A stretch of DNA of 64,000 nt, taken from positions 7,709 through 71,708 of the forward strand of contig JAYTXU010000006.1 of assembly GCA_043742785.1 (NCBI GenBank), given 5' to 3'. The translations under genes were made by a program, and so were the position numbers. Shown one piece after another: positions 51,187 through 60,297 of this stretch (positions are counted from its first letter, which is position 1; each line of letters starts with the position of its first letter). Under the pieces are notes generated by a model, which was not told the origin of the DNA, did no database searches, and saw nothing but the letters and a program-made list of their open reading frames with translations. Source of the DNA: JACQCF01 sp043742785. GTDB lineage: Bacteria; Omnitrophota; Gorgyraeia; Zapsychrales; Fredricksoniimonadaceae.

Positions 51187-52029
51187 ATGTCTTTATTCGG
51201 TAAAGATAATTATACCTTCATTAAAGTTAAGCGTAAAGAAATCCCAACCGGTATTTGGACTAAATGTCCTGGCTGTGAATCGCCTGCCTATTCCAAAGAA
51301 TTAAAGAATAATCTCAATGTTTGTCCTAAATGTGGTTTTCACTTAGGATTAACAGCTCCCGAACGTGTGGAACATCTAATAGATGTAGCTACCTTTGTAG
51401 AGTTTGATGCACAAATGATGTCTACTGATCCTTTGGATTTCCAAGGTCCTAAGACGTATAAAGAGAAATTGAAAGCAGATCAGGAAATAACAGATTTGGT
51501 TGATGCTGTTATTACCGGTTATGGTCAGATTGAAGGACATAAAGCTGTCCTGGTTGTGACCGATTCTCGTTTTATTATGGGATCGATGGGGTCTGTTGTT
51601 GGAGAAAAGATTACCCGCGCTATTGAATATGGCACTAAGAATAAATTACCTGTCGTTATTGTTTCTGCTTCCGGTGGCGGTGCGCGCATGTATGAAGGGG
51701 CTATTTCTTTAATGCAGATGGCTAAAACTTGTGCCGCTTTAGCTCGTCATTCTCAAGCAGGCCTTTTATATATTTCGGTATTAACTAATCCTACAATGGG
51801 TGGGATTATGGCTTCTTTTGCAGGGGTGGGGGACGTGATTATTGCTGAGCCTAAGGCTTTGATTGGTTTTGCTGGCCCTCGCGTCATTGAACAAACGATT
51901 CGTCAGAAATTACCTTCAGGATTTCAGAGGGCAGAGTTTCTTTTAGCTCATGGTATGATTGATATGATTGTTGAAAGACAAAATTTAAAGGGTATCATTG
52001 CTCATACGATTGAATATGTAGAAAATTAA
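51187..52029 (+). CDS. accD: acetyl-CoA carboxylase carboxyltransferase subunit beta
   Basis: Transfers the carboxyl group from biotin to acetyl-CoA, making malonyl-CoA. The 280 residues have the AccD zinc ribbon (C27, C30, C46, C49), DPLDFQGPKTYKEKL, SRFIMGSMGSVVGEKITRA, SASGGGARMYEGAISLMQMAKT and NPTMGGIMASFAGVGDVIIAEPKALIGFAGPRVIEQTI. accA, accB and accC are not in the window. The biotin genes at 1560-7192 make the cofactor for this enzyme. Confidence 0.95.
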   Translation: MSLFGKDNYTFIKVKRKEIPTGIWTKCPGCESPAYSKELKNNLNVCPKCGFHLGLTAPERVEHLIDVATFVEFDAQMMSTDPLDFQGPKTYKEKLKADQEITDLVDAVITGYGQIEGHKAVLVVTDSRFIMGSMGSVVGEKITRAIEYGTKNKLPVVIVSASGGGARMYEGAISLMQMAKTCAALARHSQAGLLYISVLTNPTMGGIMASFAGVGDVIIAEPKALIGFAGPRVIEQTIRQKLPSGFQRAEFLLAHGMIDMIVERQNLKGIIAHTIEYVEN

Positions 52030-52088
52030 TTGCTTAAAGAGTAGGTTTTTAATAAACTAACGCTTTCTAGTTATTCAAGAAATAAATT

Positions 52089-53195
52089 ATGGCACGAATT
52101 AGTATTAGAAATCTTCATAAAACCTATAAAGGCGGCCTTGCAGACGCCGTTAAGAATGTTAGTCTAGAAATTGCTGATAAAGAATTTCTAGTTTTAGTAG
52201 GCCCCTCTGGTTGTGGAAAATCCAGCATTCTTCGTATGGTAGCGGGTTTGGAAGAGATCACTTCCGGAGAAATCTCGATTGATGATCGAGTGGTCAATGA
52301 TGTTCCTGCCAAGGATCGTAATATTGCGATGGTTTTCCAGAATTATGCCTTATATCCTCACATGACTGTTTTTGAAAATATGGCTTTTGGTTTGAAATTG
52401 CGCGGTTATCCTAAGCTTGAGATTGAAAAGCGTGTTTTTGAAGCAGCGGAGATTTTAGGGATAAAGAAATATTTAGACAGACGTCCTCGTCAACTTTCTG
52501 GTGGTGAACGTCAGCGCGTCGCCTTAGGTCGCGCGATTGTTCGTAAACCTGCTGTGTTTCTTTTTGATGAACCTTTAAGTAATTTGGATGCTAAAATGCG
52601 TGTACAGATGCGTACGGAAATTCATAAATTACGTATGCGCCTACAGACAACTTTTATTTATGTTACTCATGACCAGACAGAAGCTATGACTATGGGGGAT
52701 CGTATTGTGGTTATGAAGGATGGAATTATTCAGCAATGCGAAGATCCGGTGACGATTTATGATAATCCTAAGAATAAGTTTGTTGCTTCATTTATTGGTT
52801 CCCCTCCGATTAATCTAATGAAGGGTCGTATCGTTAAGCGTGAAAAAAGATTATTCTTTGACGAAGGTAAGTTTCAAGTGAAGCTTGTTGAAGATATGAT
52901 ACCTAAAATGTCTTTTTATGAAGGAAAAGAAGTAACGATGGCTATTCGTTCAGAAGATGTTTATGATAAATTATTTGCATCAGAAGCTTCTGATGATAAT
53001 ACAGTGCGTGCAATCTGTGATGTAGTAGAACCATTAGGTTCTGAGGTCTATCTGTATTTAAGTGCGGGGAAACATAATTTTATTGCTCGCGTTGGGGCAC
53101 ATGATAGGCCTGAAGTAAATCGTGAAATGGATTTGGTTTTCGACATGAGCAAGGTGCATTTCTTTGATATCCAAACCGAAGAAACCATTGTTTAA
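52089..53195 (+). CDS. ABC transporter ATPase, MsmK/UgpC type
   Basis: Energises carbohydrate or polyol importers. The 368 residues have Walker A GPSGCGKSS, Q-loop MVFQNYALYPHMTVFENMAFGLKLR, signature LSGGERQRVALGRAIVRKP, Walker B FLFDEPLSNLDAKMR, switch H in THDQTEAMTMGDRIVVM and the C-terminal TOBE region. No permease or binding protein is nearby; MsmK-like ATPases are known to serve several distant transporters. The 3' end overlaps the first diguanylate cyclase by 32 bases. Confidence 0.9.
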   Translation: MARISIRNLHKTYKGGLADAVKNVSLEIADKEFLVLVGPSGCGKSSILRMVAGLEEITSGEISIDDRVVNDVPAKDRNIAMVFQNYALYPHMTVFENMAFGLKLRGYPKLEIEKRVFEAAEILGIKKYLDRRPRQLSGGERQRVALGRAIVRKPAVFLFDEPLSNLDAKMRVQMRTEIHKLRMRLQTTFIYVTHDQTEAMTMGDRIVVMKDGIIQQCEDPVTIYDNPKNKFVASFIGSPPINLMKGRIVKREKRLFFDEGKFQVKLVEDMIPKMSFYEGKEVTMAIRSEDVYDKLFASEASDDNTVRAICDVVEPLGSEVYLYLSAGKHNFIARVGAHDRPEVNREMDLVFDMSKVHFFDIQTEETIV

Positions 53196-54459
53196 GTTGT
53201 ATTTTCTGCTTGTTTTTAGTTTCCTACTACCACTAGTGGGATTCTTCTTCTACGCCACAAAATATCATGTAGTATTCTTTTATTTAGCTGGATTATTAGC
53301 GGTTGTTATTGTTTTATTAATTATCTTCCATCGTCGTCTTTCCCAAAAACAATCATTGATTGTTCTTCAAAAAGAAGAATATTTTGAAAAAACAAATATG
53401 CTGAAGGCTGAACTCAACGGGGAGTGGCAGAGTATTGAAGCTTTTCGGAGAAAGATTATTAATTATTCTCAGTTAAAAAATTTGACTGAGAAATTAAGCT
53501 TATGTTTAAGTTTGGATGAAACATCTAATGTTTTATCTGCAGAAATTGGGAGGCTTTTTGGACAAAAAGATATTACGGTGATTCTTTATCTTTTTCATTC
53601 AAAGTTGGGAGAATTAGGAATTTATTCGTCACAAAAAGGACAGATGCAGATTAATCTAAAAGCTAAAAAAGGAGATCTATTCGATCAATGGGTTGTTAAA
53701 ACACTACATCCTTTACTTGTCGAAGATGCTAATAATGATTTTCGTTTTGATGTCGATAAGGTTTCTTTAGAAGATGCTCGTGAAATTCGCTCAGTGATTA
53801 GCGCTCCTTTGATGGAGGGTAAGAAGATTTTAGGAATATTGAGAGTGGATAGTTCTCTACCTTGTCATTTTACGACAGAAGATCTTCGCTTTTTAAGAAC
53901 TATTGCAGATTTGACTTCAATTGCTGTTGAAAATGCTCAATTGTATCAAAGCTTGGAAGAGTTAGCTATTAAAGATGGTTTAACGGGGCTTTATTTGCGT
54001 CGGCATTTGATGGCTCGTTTTGACGAAGAAATTGCCAGAAGTTTGCGCAGTAAACATGATCTTTCTTTTTTGCTCATAGATATAGATTTTTTCAAGAAAT
54101 ATAACGATACATTCGGACATATTGCAGGGGATATTGTTTTATGTAATGTAGCTGATCTTTTAAAGAAAATCTTTATAGAGCCAGGAGATTTAGTGTGTCG
54201 TTATGGGGGAGAAGAGTTTTGTATTCTTTTGCCAGATTGTACTAACGCAAAAGCAGCTGGATTAGCTGAAGAAGTTCGTAAAAGCATTCAAAATCAGCAG
54301 ATTGTCTTGCGTCGACAAAAAACGAGCATAAGTGTCTCTATTGGAGTGGCTACCTTACCTAAGGATGCTAGACTTAAAGAAGAGCTTATTCTAAAAGCGG
54401 ATGAATCTCTTTACAAAGCTAAGAGAGGAGGCCGTAATCAAGTATGTTTATCCTCTTAA
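53164..54459 (+). CDS. membrane diguanylate cyclase with GAF domain (no I-site)
   Basis: Makes cyclic di-GMP. The 431 residues have two membrane helices (about 10-31 and 36-54), a GAF-like domain (about 100-260; VISAPLMEGKKILGILRVDSS) and a GGDEF domain (about 275-431) with active-site G348-GEEF. The inhibitory RxxD motif, expected nine residues upstream, reads E339-P-G-D, so product inhibition is probably lost. The start is a TTG in the end of the ABC gene; other TTG codons a few residues later are possible. It overlaps the next cyclase by 16 bases. Confidence 0.87.
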   Translation: MISKPKKPLFKLYFLLVFSFLLPLVGFFFYATKYHVVFFYLAGLLAVVIVLLIIFHRRLSQKQSLIVLQKEEYFEKTNMLKAELNGEWQSIEAFRRKIINYSQLKNLTEKLSLCLSLDETSNVLSAEIGRLFGQKDITVILYLFHSKLGELGIYSSQKGQMQINLKAKKGDLFDQWVVKTLHPLLVEDANNDFRFDVDKVSLEDAREIRSVISAPLMEGKKILGILRVDSSLPCHFTTEDLRFLRTIADLTSIAVENAQLYQSLEELAIKDGLTGLYLRRHLMARFDEEIARSLRSKHDLSFLLIDIDFFKKYNDTFGHIAGDIVLCNVADLLKKIFIEPGDLVCRYGGEEFCILLPDCTNAKAAGLAEEVRKSIQNQQIVLRRQKTSISVSIGVATLPKDARLKEELILKADESLYKAKRGGRNQVCLSS

Positions 54460-55469
54460 TTATTCTTATGGTTGTTTTTGTTGGAGTGATGTTTTATATC
54501 ATTAAGCTTGTTGCATTTCAATTAGAACAAAAAGCTGATGAAGATATTTTGAAATCAAAACAAGCGTATCAAAATATTATTGAGCAAAAAGAAAAAGCGT
54601 ATATTGAGAAAGGTCAATTGGAAAAAGAAGCAGCGCAGACATTTACTTTGTATGAAATGACTAAGAGTATTAGCAGCCATTTAAGTGAAAAAGAAGCTTT
54701 TGATATCTTTATTCAGAAACTCAAAGAAAATATTTCAATAGAAGATTGTCAATTAGTAGCTGATTTAGGTGGAAAGAATATTCTTAAGGAAAAGATAATT
54801 CCTGAGGGGTATGGCATGTTTACTCTTAAAAGTAAGGAAGAAGATTTGGGATTTCTTGTTTACAAAGGAGTTTCAGAGAGAGATAAAGATAAATTTAATA
54901 TTCTGGCACATCAATTTTCTTTAGCGTTAAAACGTATTAAACTTTATCAAGATCTGGAGCGTTTGGCAGTAACCGATGGGTTAACTAATGTCTATACTCG
55001 TCGACATTTCTTAGAGCGTTTTGATGAAGAAGTTAAGCGTGCAGCTGCCAAGAAGATTAAGCTATCTTTGTTAATGCTAGATGTGGATCATTTTAAAATG
55101 GTTAATGATCAATTTGGTCATTTGGCAGGGGATTATGTCTTGAAAGAAGTCGGATTGGTTATTAAAGAAAGCATTCGTGAGATTGATATTGCTGGTCGTT
55201 ATGGAGGTGAAGAGTTTTGTATTGTGTTACCTGAAACGGATTTAGAGGGGGCTTTTTTGGTGGCAGAACGTATTCGTAAAGTTACTGAAGAGAGAATGAT
55301 TAAAGCTTATGATGCATCCATCCGCATTACATTAAGTATTGGTGTTTCCACCTATCCTTCAAATGGTAAACAAGTCGAAGAGCTTATTGATAAAGCTGAT
55401 TGGTCTCTTTACCGTGCCAAGAGTCAAGGGCGTAATTGTGTCGTAGCTTTTGGAAAATATAATCAATAA
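54444..55469 (+). CDS. membrane diguanylate cyclase (I-site present)
   Basis: The 341 residues have one N-terminal membrane helix (about 1-24), a coiled coil (about 25-70), a poorly conserved GAF-like sensor (about 70-170) and a GGDEF domain with G254-GEEF. R245-E-I-D248 is a complete RxxD inhibition site, unlike in the cyclase before it. The linker ALKRIKLYQDLERLAVTDGLTNVYTRRHFLERFDEEV closely resembles that of the upstream gene, so the two probably arose by duplication. Confidence 0.88.
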   Translation: MFILLIILMVVFVGVMFYIIKLVAFQLEQKADEDILKSKQAYQNIIEQKEKAYIEKGQLEKEAAQTFTLYEMTKSISSHLSEKEAFDIFIQKLKENISIEDCQLVADLGGKNILKEKIIPEGYGMFTLKSKEEDLGFLVYKGVSERDKDKFNILAHQFSLALKRIKLYQDLERLAVTDGLTNVYTRRHFLERFDEEVKRAAAKKIKLSLLMLDVDHFKMVNDQFGHLAGDYVLKEVGLVIKESIREIDIAGRYGGEEFCIVLPETDLEGAFLVAERIRKVTEERMIKAYDASIRITLSIGVSTYPSNGKQVEELIDKADWSLYRAKSQGRNCVVAFGKYNQ

Positions 55470-55478
55470 ATAATTTTT

Positions 55479-57071
55479 ATGAGAATATCTTCAAAAATAT
55501 TTTTACTTGTAGCTGCGCTTCTAGGATTTTTAGGGGGAAACGCTTTTATGTCTTGGCAGGAGATTAATAAGATTAAGGGAGAATTTAATGAGGTCGTCAA
55601 AGATGATTTGACCTTGATGGAATCCGCAACAACACTTAATGAGTTGCAGTTTAAGAAAGAGATTATTTTTGAGAAATTGATAAGTTCTGCAGAAGAATTG
55701 TCCTTTGGAAATGCTAATCAGAGCAGGCGGCAATATTTGTTGGATTATACAAAAGATTTAAACAAACAATTTCAAGAACATGCTTTTCTAACGAATGAAG
55801 AGATTGAAAAAGTCTTAAGATTGTCGGGTTCTTTCAAGGCTTTAAGTCTAATGTTTGAAGATGTTAAAGAAACAATGATTCTTTATGATCGAAAGATAAA
55901 AGGTATTTTTATGGCGGTTTCTGGAAGTGGGTATCAGCTTTCTATGGAAGATCTAGATCAAGTTGAGTCTGGGCAGGCAGTTCTTTCTAAGAGTCTTAAG
56001 AAAGCATTAGCAGAAGTTTGGTTAAAAGTAGATGGATCAGTAGAAAAAATTAATTTATTACAGAAGAAAAGTCAGAATATTTTATGGATCAGTTTAATTA
56101 TTAGTTTGATTTTTTCTTTAATCTTAGCTTCTGCTATTATTCGACGTATTCATATTTCTTTAAAAACTTTAGTTGAAGGGGTGAGGGCATTGTATCAAGG
56201 GCAATTAGGTTCTCATGTAGAGATTTATTCCTCGGATGAGATAGGGGAATTAGCTAGAGCATTTAACCATATGAGTGATCAACTTAAAAGTTACCAAGAA
56301 AATATGCAAAGAAAAAATGTTGAATTAGCGGGTAGTCTTGAGATGACCAAAAAACAAAAATTAGAACTTGAGAGAATTAATAGGGATTTAGATCGTTTTG
56401 TGCATTTAATCAGCCATGATATTTATGGTCCTATTACAGCGATCATTGGTTATGGCGATTATCTAGAAAAGTATAAAGAGAAACTTGATCCTAAAACCCA
56501 ACTGGTTGTTAATCATTTAAGACAGGTTAGTGATCGTTTGAGCGCAATGGTTTTAGATCTTGTAGAGATGACAAAAATTACGCGTATGCGAAAGCCGTTT
56601 GAAGAAATAGAAGTGTTTTCTTTATTAGAAGAAGTTCTAAAGAGGCAGAAATTTAATATTCAAAAGACTTCTGCAGTTATACGATTGGCAGATAGTTTTC
56701 CAACTATTATGGGGGATCGGCTAAAATTAACGGTCGTATGGTTTAATCTTATTGGTAATGCTATTAAGTATTCTTCCAACCATAGCCACAAGCCTCAGGT
56801 TGAGATTTCTTGGGTTAAGCGTCCGCAGGACTTCCTATTTTGTATTAAAGATAATGGAATTGGAATAGCTCCTGAATATTATCAGGATATTTTTGATATG
56901 TTCAAACGTTTGCCTGAAGCAGAGGGTTTTCAAGGTTCAGGAGTTGGTTTGGCTATTGTTAAAGAGATTCTTCAGGAGCATGGAGGACAAATTTGGGTTG
57001 AATCAGTTGTTGGTAGTGGTTCACAGTTCTTTTTTACCATCCCCCTTGAATCCTCATCCTGTTTAGGTTAG
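55479..57071 (+). CDS. sensor histidine kinase with HAMP domain
   Basis: The 530 residues have membrane helices at about 8-26 and 199-220 with a 170-residue, mainly helical extracytoplasmic part between. Then come HAMP (about 222-275), a coiled coil, an H-box with H313 in FVHLISHDIYGPITAIIGY, and the ATPase domain with N-box NLIGNAIKYSS, G1 DNGIGIAPE and G2 GSGVGLAIV. The H-box is of the phytochrome/bacteriophytochrome-like group. No response regulator is adjacent; its neighbours suggest a link to c-di-GMP signalling. Confidence 0.9.
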   Translation: MRISSKIFLLVAALLGFLGGNAFMSWQEINKIKGEFNEVVKDDLTLMESATTLNELQFKKEIIFEKLISSAEELSFGNANQSRRQYLLDYTKDLNKQFQEHAFLTNEEIEKVLRLSGSFKALSLMFEDVKETMILYDRKIKGIFMAVSGSGYQLSMEDLDQVESGQAVLSKSLKKALAEVWLKVDGSVEKINLLQKKSQNILWISLIISLIFSLILASAIIRRIHISLKTLVEGVRALYQGQLGSHVEIYSSDEIGELARAFNHMSDQLKSYQENMQRKNVELAGSLEMTKKQKLELERINRDLDRFVHLISHDIYGPITAIIGYGDYLEKYKEKLDPKTQLVVNHLRQVSDRLSAMVLDLVEMTKITRMRKPFEEIEVFSLLEEVLKRQKFNIQKTSAVIRLADSFPTIMGDRLKLTVVWFNLIGNAIKYSSNHSHKPQVEISWVKRPQDFLFCIKDNGIGIAPEYYQDIFDMFKRLPEAEGFQGSGVGLAIVKEILQEHGGQIWVESVVGSGSQFFFTIPLESSSCLG

Positions 57072-57110
57072 AATATCCCCTAGTTAATAAGCAAATATTC
57101 TCCTCGGTAA

Positions 57111-57132
57111 CTGCCTGCTCGGTAGATAGGCA
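57111..57132. repeat. degenerate copy of the CCTGCCTG palindrome
   Basis: CTGCCTGCTCGG (57111-57122) followed by TAGATAGGCA resembles the hairpin CCTGCCTG-TCGG-CAGGCAGG at 44346-44365 with several changes. It lies in the 78-base gap before the ROK kinase. The similarity is judged by eye. Confidence 0.35.
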
Positions 57133-57149
57133 AAATTTGTAAGGATTTT

Positions 57150-58079
57150 ATGAAGAAGTATGTGGTTGGCGTAGATGTTGGCGGTACCAATATTAAATTA
57201 GGTTTGGTTCATCCACGAGGTTATGTTATTGCTCGAAGTCATTTTCCTACAAAGCCTTTTAGCTCTTCAAAAAAGAAATTAATTGGTATTTTAGCTCATG
57301 AGATTGAGAAAATAATTTCTTCTGGAGGGTTAAAAGTTAAAGAGGTCGCTGGTGTTGGAATTGGTCTACCAGGGCTTGTTGATTATGATAGGGGGATCGT
57401 TCGTTTTCTACCTAATATTCAGGGCTGGAAAAATGTTCCTTTAAGATCAATTTTAGAAAGAAAACTAAAATTTCCAGTTTTTGTGGATAATGATGTGAAA
57501 TTGATTACTTTGGCAGAATGGAAATTTGGTGCGGGGCGTGGTGTTAAAAATTTAATTTGCTTAACGCTTGGTACGGGAGTTGGAAGCGGATTAATCTTAG
57601 ATAATCATCTTTATCGAGGGAGCGCAAATGGAGCGGGAGAGTTAGGGCATATGCCTCTTAATGAAGAGGGGCCTGCTTGTAATTGTGGTGGGTTTGGTTG
57701 TTTTGAGAAATATGTGGGAAACAGAGCATTATTCGCTTTGGCAAGCCGAATGATGGGGAAGCCTGAAATGACTACTCAGAAAATGTTTGCTTTAGCGAGC
57801 GATGGAAATTTAAAAGCATTAAAGTTTTGGAAGGTAGCAGCAACACATATTGGCAATGGGATGGTTGGAATTATTAATTTATTTAATCCAGAGTTGATTG
57901 TCATAGGTGGCGGAGTGGCTAATAATGAAAAATATCTTTTTCCTGTTATCAGGGAAGTAATTAAAAAGAGATCTATGGTTTTACAAGGTTCAATGGTTAA
58001 AATCAAACGGGCTAAATTTGGCGATGATGCGGGTATTATTGGAGCGCAGGTCTTAGTTTATAATGCAAAAAGAACGTAA
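57150..58079 (+). CDS. ROK family sugar kinase (glucokinase-like)
   Basis: Phosphorylates glucose or a related hexose. The 309 residues begin VVGVDVGGTNIKLGLV (ATP loop), then GIGLPGLVD, FVDNDVKLITLAEWKFGAG with the catalytic Asp in DND, LTLGTGVGSGLIL, GELGHMP and the ROK zinc site C177-N-C179-GGFGC184-FE. Substrate specificity cannot be read. Its end overlaps lptD by 17 bases. Confidence 0.9.
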   Translation: MKKYVVGVDVGGTNIKLGLVHPRGYVIARSHFPTKPFSSSKKKLIGILAHEIEKIISSGGLKVKEVAGVGIGLPGLVDYDRGIVRFLPNIQGWKNVPLRSILERKLKFPVFVDNDVKLITLAEWKFGAGRGVKNLICLTLGTGVGSGLILDNHLYRGSANGAGELGHMPLNEEGPACNCGGFGCFEKYVGNRALFALASRMMGKPEMTTQKMFALASDGNLKALKFWKVAATHIGNGMVGIINLFNPELIVIGGGVANNEKYLFPVIREVIKKRSMVLQGSMVKIKRAKFGDDAGIIGAQVLVYNAKRT

Positions 58080-60276
58080 AATTAATACAGGTCATTCATT
58101 TTATTTGCTAGCTTTAGCTGGTTTATTTTTATTTCCTTCCCAGGTTTTTTCTTCATCTAATCCTTACAATGAAACAGGTTTTGATTTAAAAGATAAGAAA
58201 TCTTTTGATATCAAGCCTGAGAAAGTTAAAGCTGTTCAATTAGAAGCGGATCAAGTTCAGTTTTCTCAAGATAATAATAAGGCTATTGCTAGCGGCAATG
58301 TAGTTGTTAAAGCGGAGACAACAACTCTTTATGCTGAACAAATGGAACTTGAGAAGACTATTGGAGAAGCTGTTGCTAGTGGGCATGTTTATATTGATTC
58401 TGCTCAAATGCAGGTTGATGCGGATAAGGTGAAGTTTAATTTTAACAATGGGACGGGCAAGTTTCAAAATGCTAGGATTTTTAACGGACCTTTTCAGATT
58501 AAAGGAGAAACGGTCAGTAAGGTTACAGAGAATCACATGGTTATGGAACATGGTTTTTTAACGACCTGTGATTTTGATGAACCACATTTTCGTTTAGCTA
58601 CTCGTAAGATGGACATTTATCAGGGGGATAAGGCGATTGCTAATGGAATCACTATGTTTTTGGGCAAGGTTCCTGTGATGCATCTTTCACGCTATGTTCA
58701 AGATTTAAAAAACAAGCCTATTTTTGTCGTAACGCCTGGTTATAAGAAAGATTTTGGGGCGTTTTTATTGACAGAGTTGCGTTTAAAATTATCAGATCGT
58801 GTGAGTGTTGTTGTTCATGGGGATGTTCGCGAGAGAACAGGTTTTGGCGAGGGAGTTGATGTTAAGTATGATACCCCTAATTTTGGAGCAGGTGTTGTAA
58901 GAACTTATTACACTCATGAAAATGCTATTGCATCTAAACATTTATGGGATGTTCGGGATAGTACGGGAGTTAAAAAAGGTCCAACCATTAGACATGAATT
59001 ATATAGAATAGAATGGCGTCATAAATGGCAAATTGATAGAGATACTAATGCTATTTGGCAATACTATAAGGTTCATGATTGGGATTTGGCTAATATGGGC
59101 TTTATAAAGAAATATTTTGAACGGGAATTCCGTCGTGGGCCAGATGTTAACACATATTTTATATTAACTAGAAATTTGCCTCGAGGTATTTTGACGTATC
59201 GCATTAATGCCAGTCGTGTTAATCCTGCTTTGCAGTCTGTCGACTATTTACCTGAAGTTAGGTACGATTTAAGTGGTCAGGAAATAGGAGACACCAATTT
59301 CTATTTAGAAACAACAGATACTTTTTCTAACATTCAGAATTCACAGCCTGACAATCACATGAAGACGATGCGTTTTGATACGAACAATGAGGTTTCTTAT
59401 CCTAAAAAAATTGGTTTTATTGAAACTCGTCCTTTTGTTGGTGGACAACATACGTATTACAGCCGGACGAATAATATTAATGAGCGTTCAGTAATTAGAG
59501 GGCAGTTTAAAACAGGGATTGATTTAACAACTCATTTTTATCGTGTATGGAATTATCGTAATAAGATTTGGGGTGTCGAGATGAATGGCCTTAGACATGT
59601 GGTGACTCCTTCAGTGACGTATACCTATGCACATTGGCCTTCGATTAGTGCGAGTCATTTTAATCAATTTGACTCAATCGATGCTTTGGCTCGAGCGCAT
59701 AATTTACATTTGTCTTTAGAAAATAAATTTCAAACGAAACGGAATAATCGCTCTATCGATTTGGTGCGGTTCATTCTTGAAACAGATTATAGTTTGATTC
59801 AAGCGGAGCCTGGTCGAAACTTTGGCCCCTATCTTTCAAGGCTTGAATATAATCCCATTGATTGGTTAAGTTTTAGAGCGGATGGAAGTTATAATGGCCG
59901 TGAAGATTATTGGAATTATGCTAATTTTGACATGTATATTAATGGTGGAGACAAATGGTCTTTAGGTTTAGGTAAGCGTTTTGAACATCACTCGGAAGAT
60001 CAGTTTACAACGGAATTAAAATATAAGATTAATCCTAAGTGGAAATTTAAGATATACGATCGATTCTTGATTAATAAAGGAATTCTAAAAGAAGAAGATT
60101 ATATTTTGACTCGAGATTTGCATGAGTGGGAAATGGATTTAGATTTTCACCAGGAAAGAGGTGGCGGCATGGGATTCTTTGTTGCCTTTAGGCTTAAAGC
60201 TTTTCCAGACATGGGGACTAGTCTTTATTCAAGTAGTTTTCATCAGCCTAAAGCAGGTTCGCAAAGCAGTTTATAA
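58063..60276 (+). CDS. lptD: LPS-assembly outer membrane protein LptD
   Basis: Inserts lipopolysaccharide in the outer leaflet. The 737 residues have a signal peptide (about 1-31). An OstA/LptA-like periplasmic jellyroll follows (about 55-170; VQLEADQVQFSQDNNKAIASGNVVVKA...MELEKTIGEAVASGHVYI), then a long region of alternating, aromatic-rich strands typical of the barrel. I see no clear conserved Cys pairs, so the disulfide control of E. coli LptD is probably absent. This is the strongest sign in the window of a diderm, LPS-type envelope. No LptE gene is adjacent. Confidence 0.85.
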   Translation: MQKERKINTGHSFYLLALAGLFLFPSQVFSSSNPYNETGFDLKDKKSFDIKPEKVKAVQLEADQVQFSQDNNKAIASGNVVVKAETTTLYAEQMELEKTIGEAVASGHVYIDSAQMQVDADKVKFNFNNGTGKFQNARIFNGPFQIKGETVSKVTENHMVMEHGFLTTCDFDEPHFRLATRKMDIYQGDKAIANGITMFLGKVPVMHLSRYVQDLKNKPIFVVTPGYKKDFGAFLLTELRLKLSDRVSVVVHGDVRERTGFGEGVDVKYDTPNFGAGVVRTYYTHENAIASKHLWDVRDSTGVKKGPTIRHELYRIEWRHKWQIDRDTNAIWQYYKVHDWDLANMGFIKKYFEREFRRGPDVNTYFILTRNLPRGILTYRINASRVNPALQSVDYLPEVRYDLSGQEIGDTNFYLETTDTFSNIQNSQPDNHMKTMRFDTNNEVSYPKKIGFIETRPFVGGQHTYYSRTNNINERSVIRGQFKTGIDLTTHFYRVWNYRNKIWGVEMNGLRHVVTPSVTYTYAHWPSISASHFNQFDSIDALARAHNLHLSLENKFQTKRNNRSIDLVRFILETDYSLIQAEPGRNFGPYLSRLEYNPIDWLSFRADGSYNGREDYWNYANFDMYINGGDKWSLGLGKRFEHHSEDQFTTELKYKINPKWKFKIYDRFLINKGILKEEDYILTRDLHEWEMDLDFHQERGGGMGFFVAFRLKAFPDMGTSLYSSSFHQPKAGSQSSL

Positions 60277-60297
60277 ATCAACTAATATGGAGTTTGT

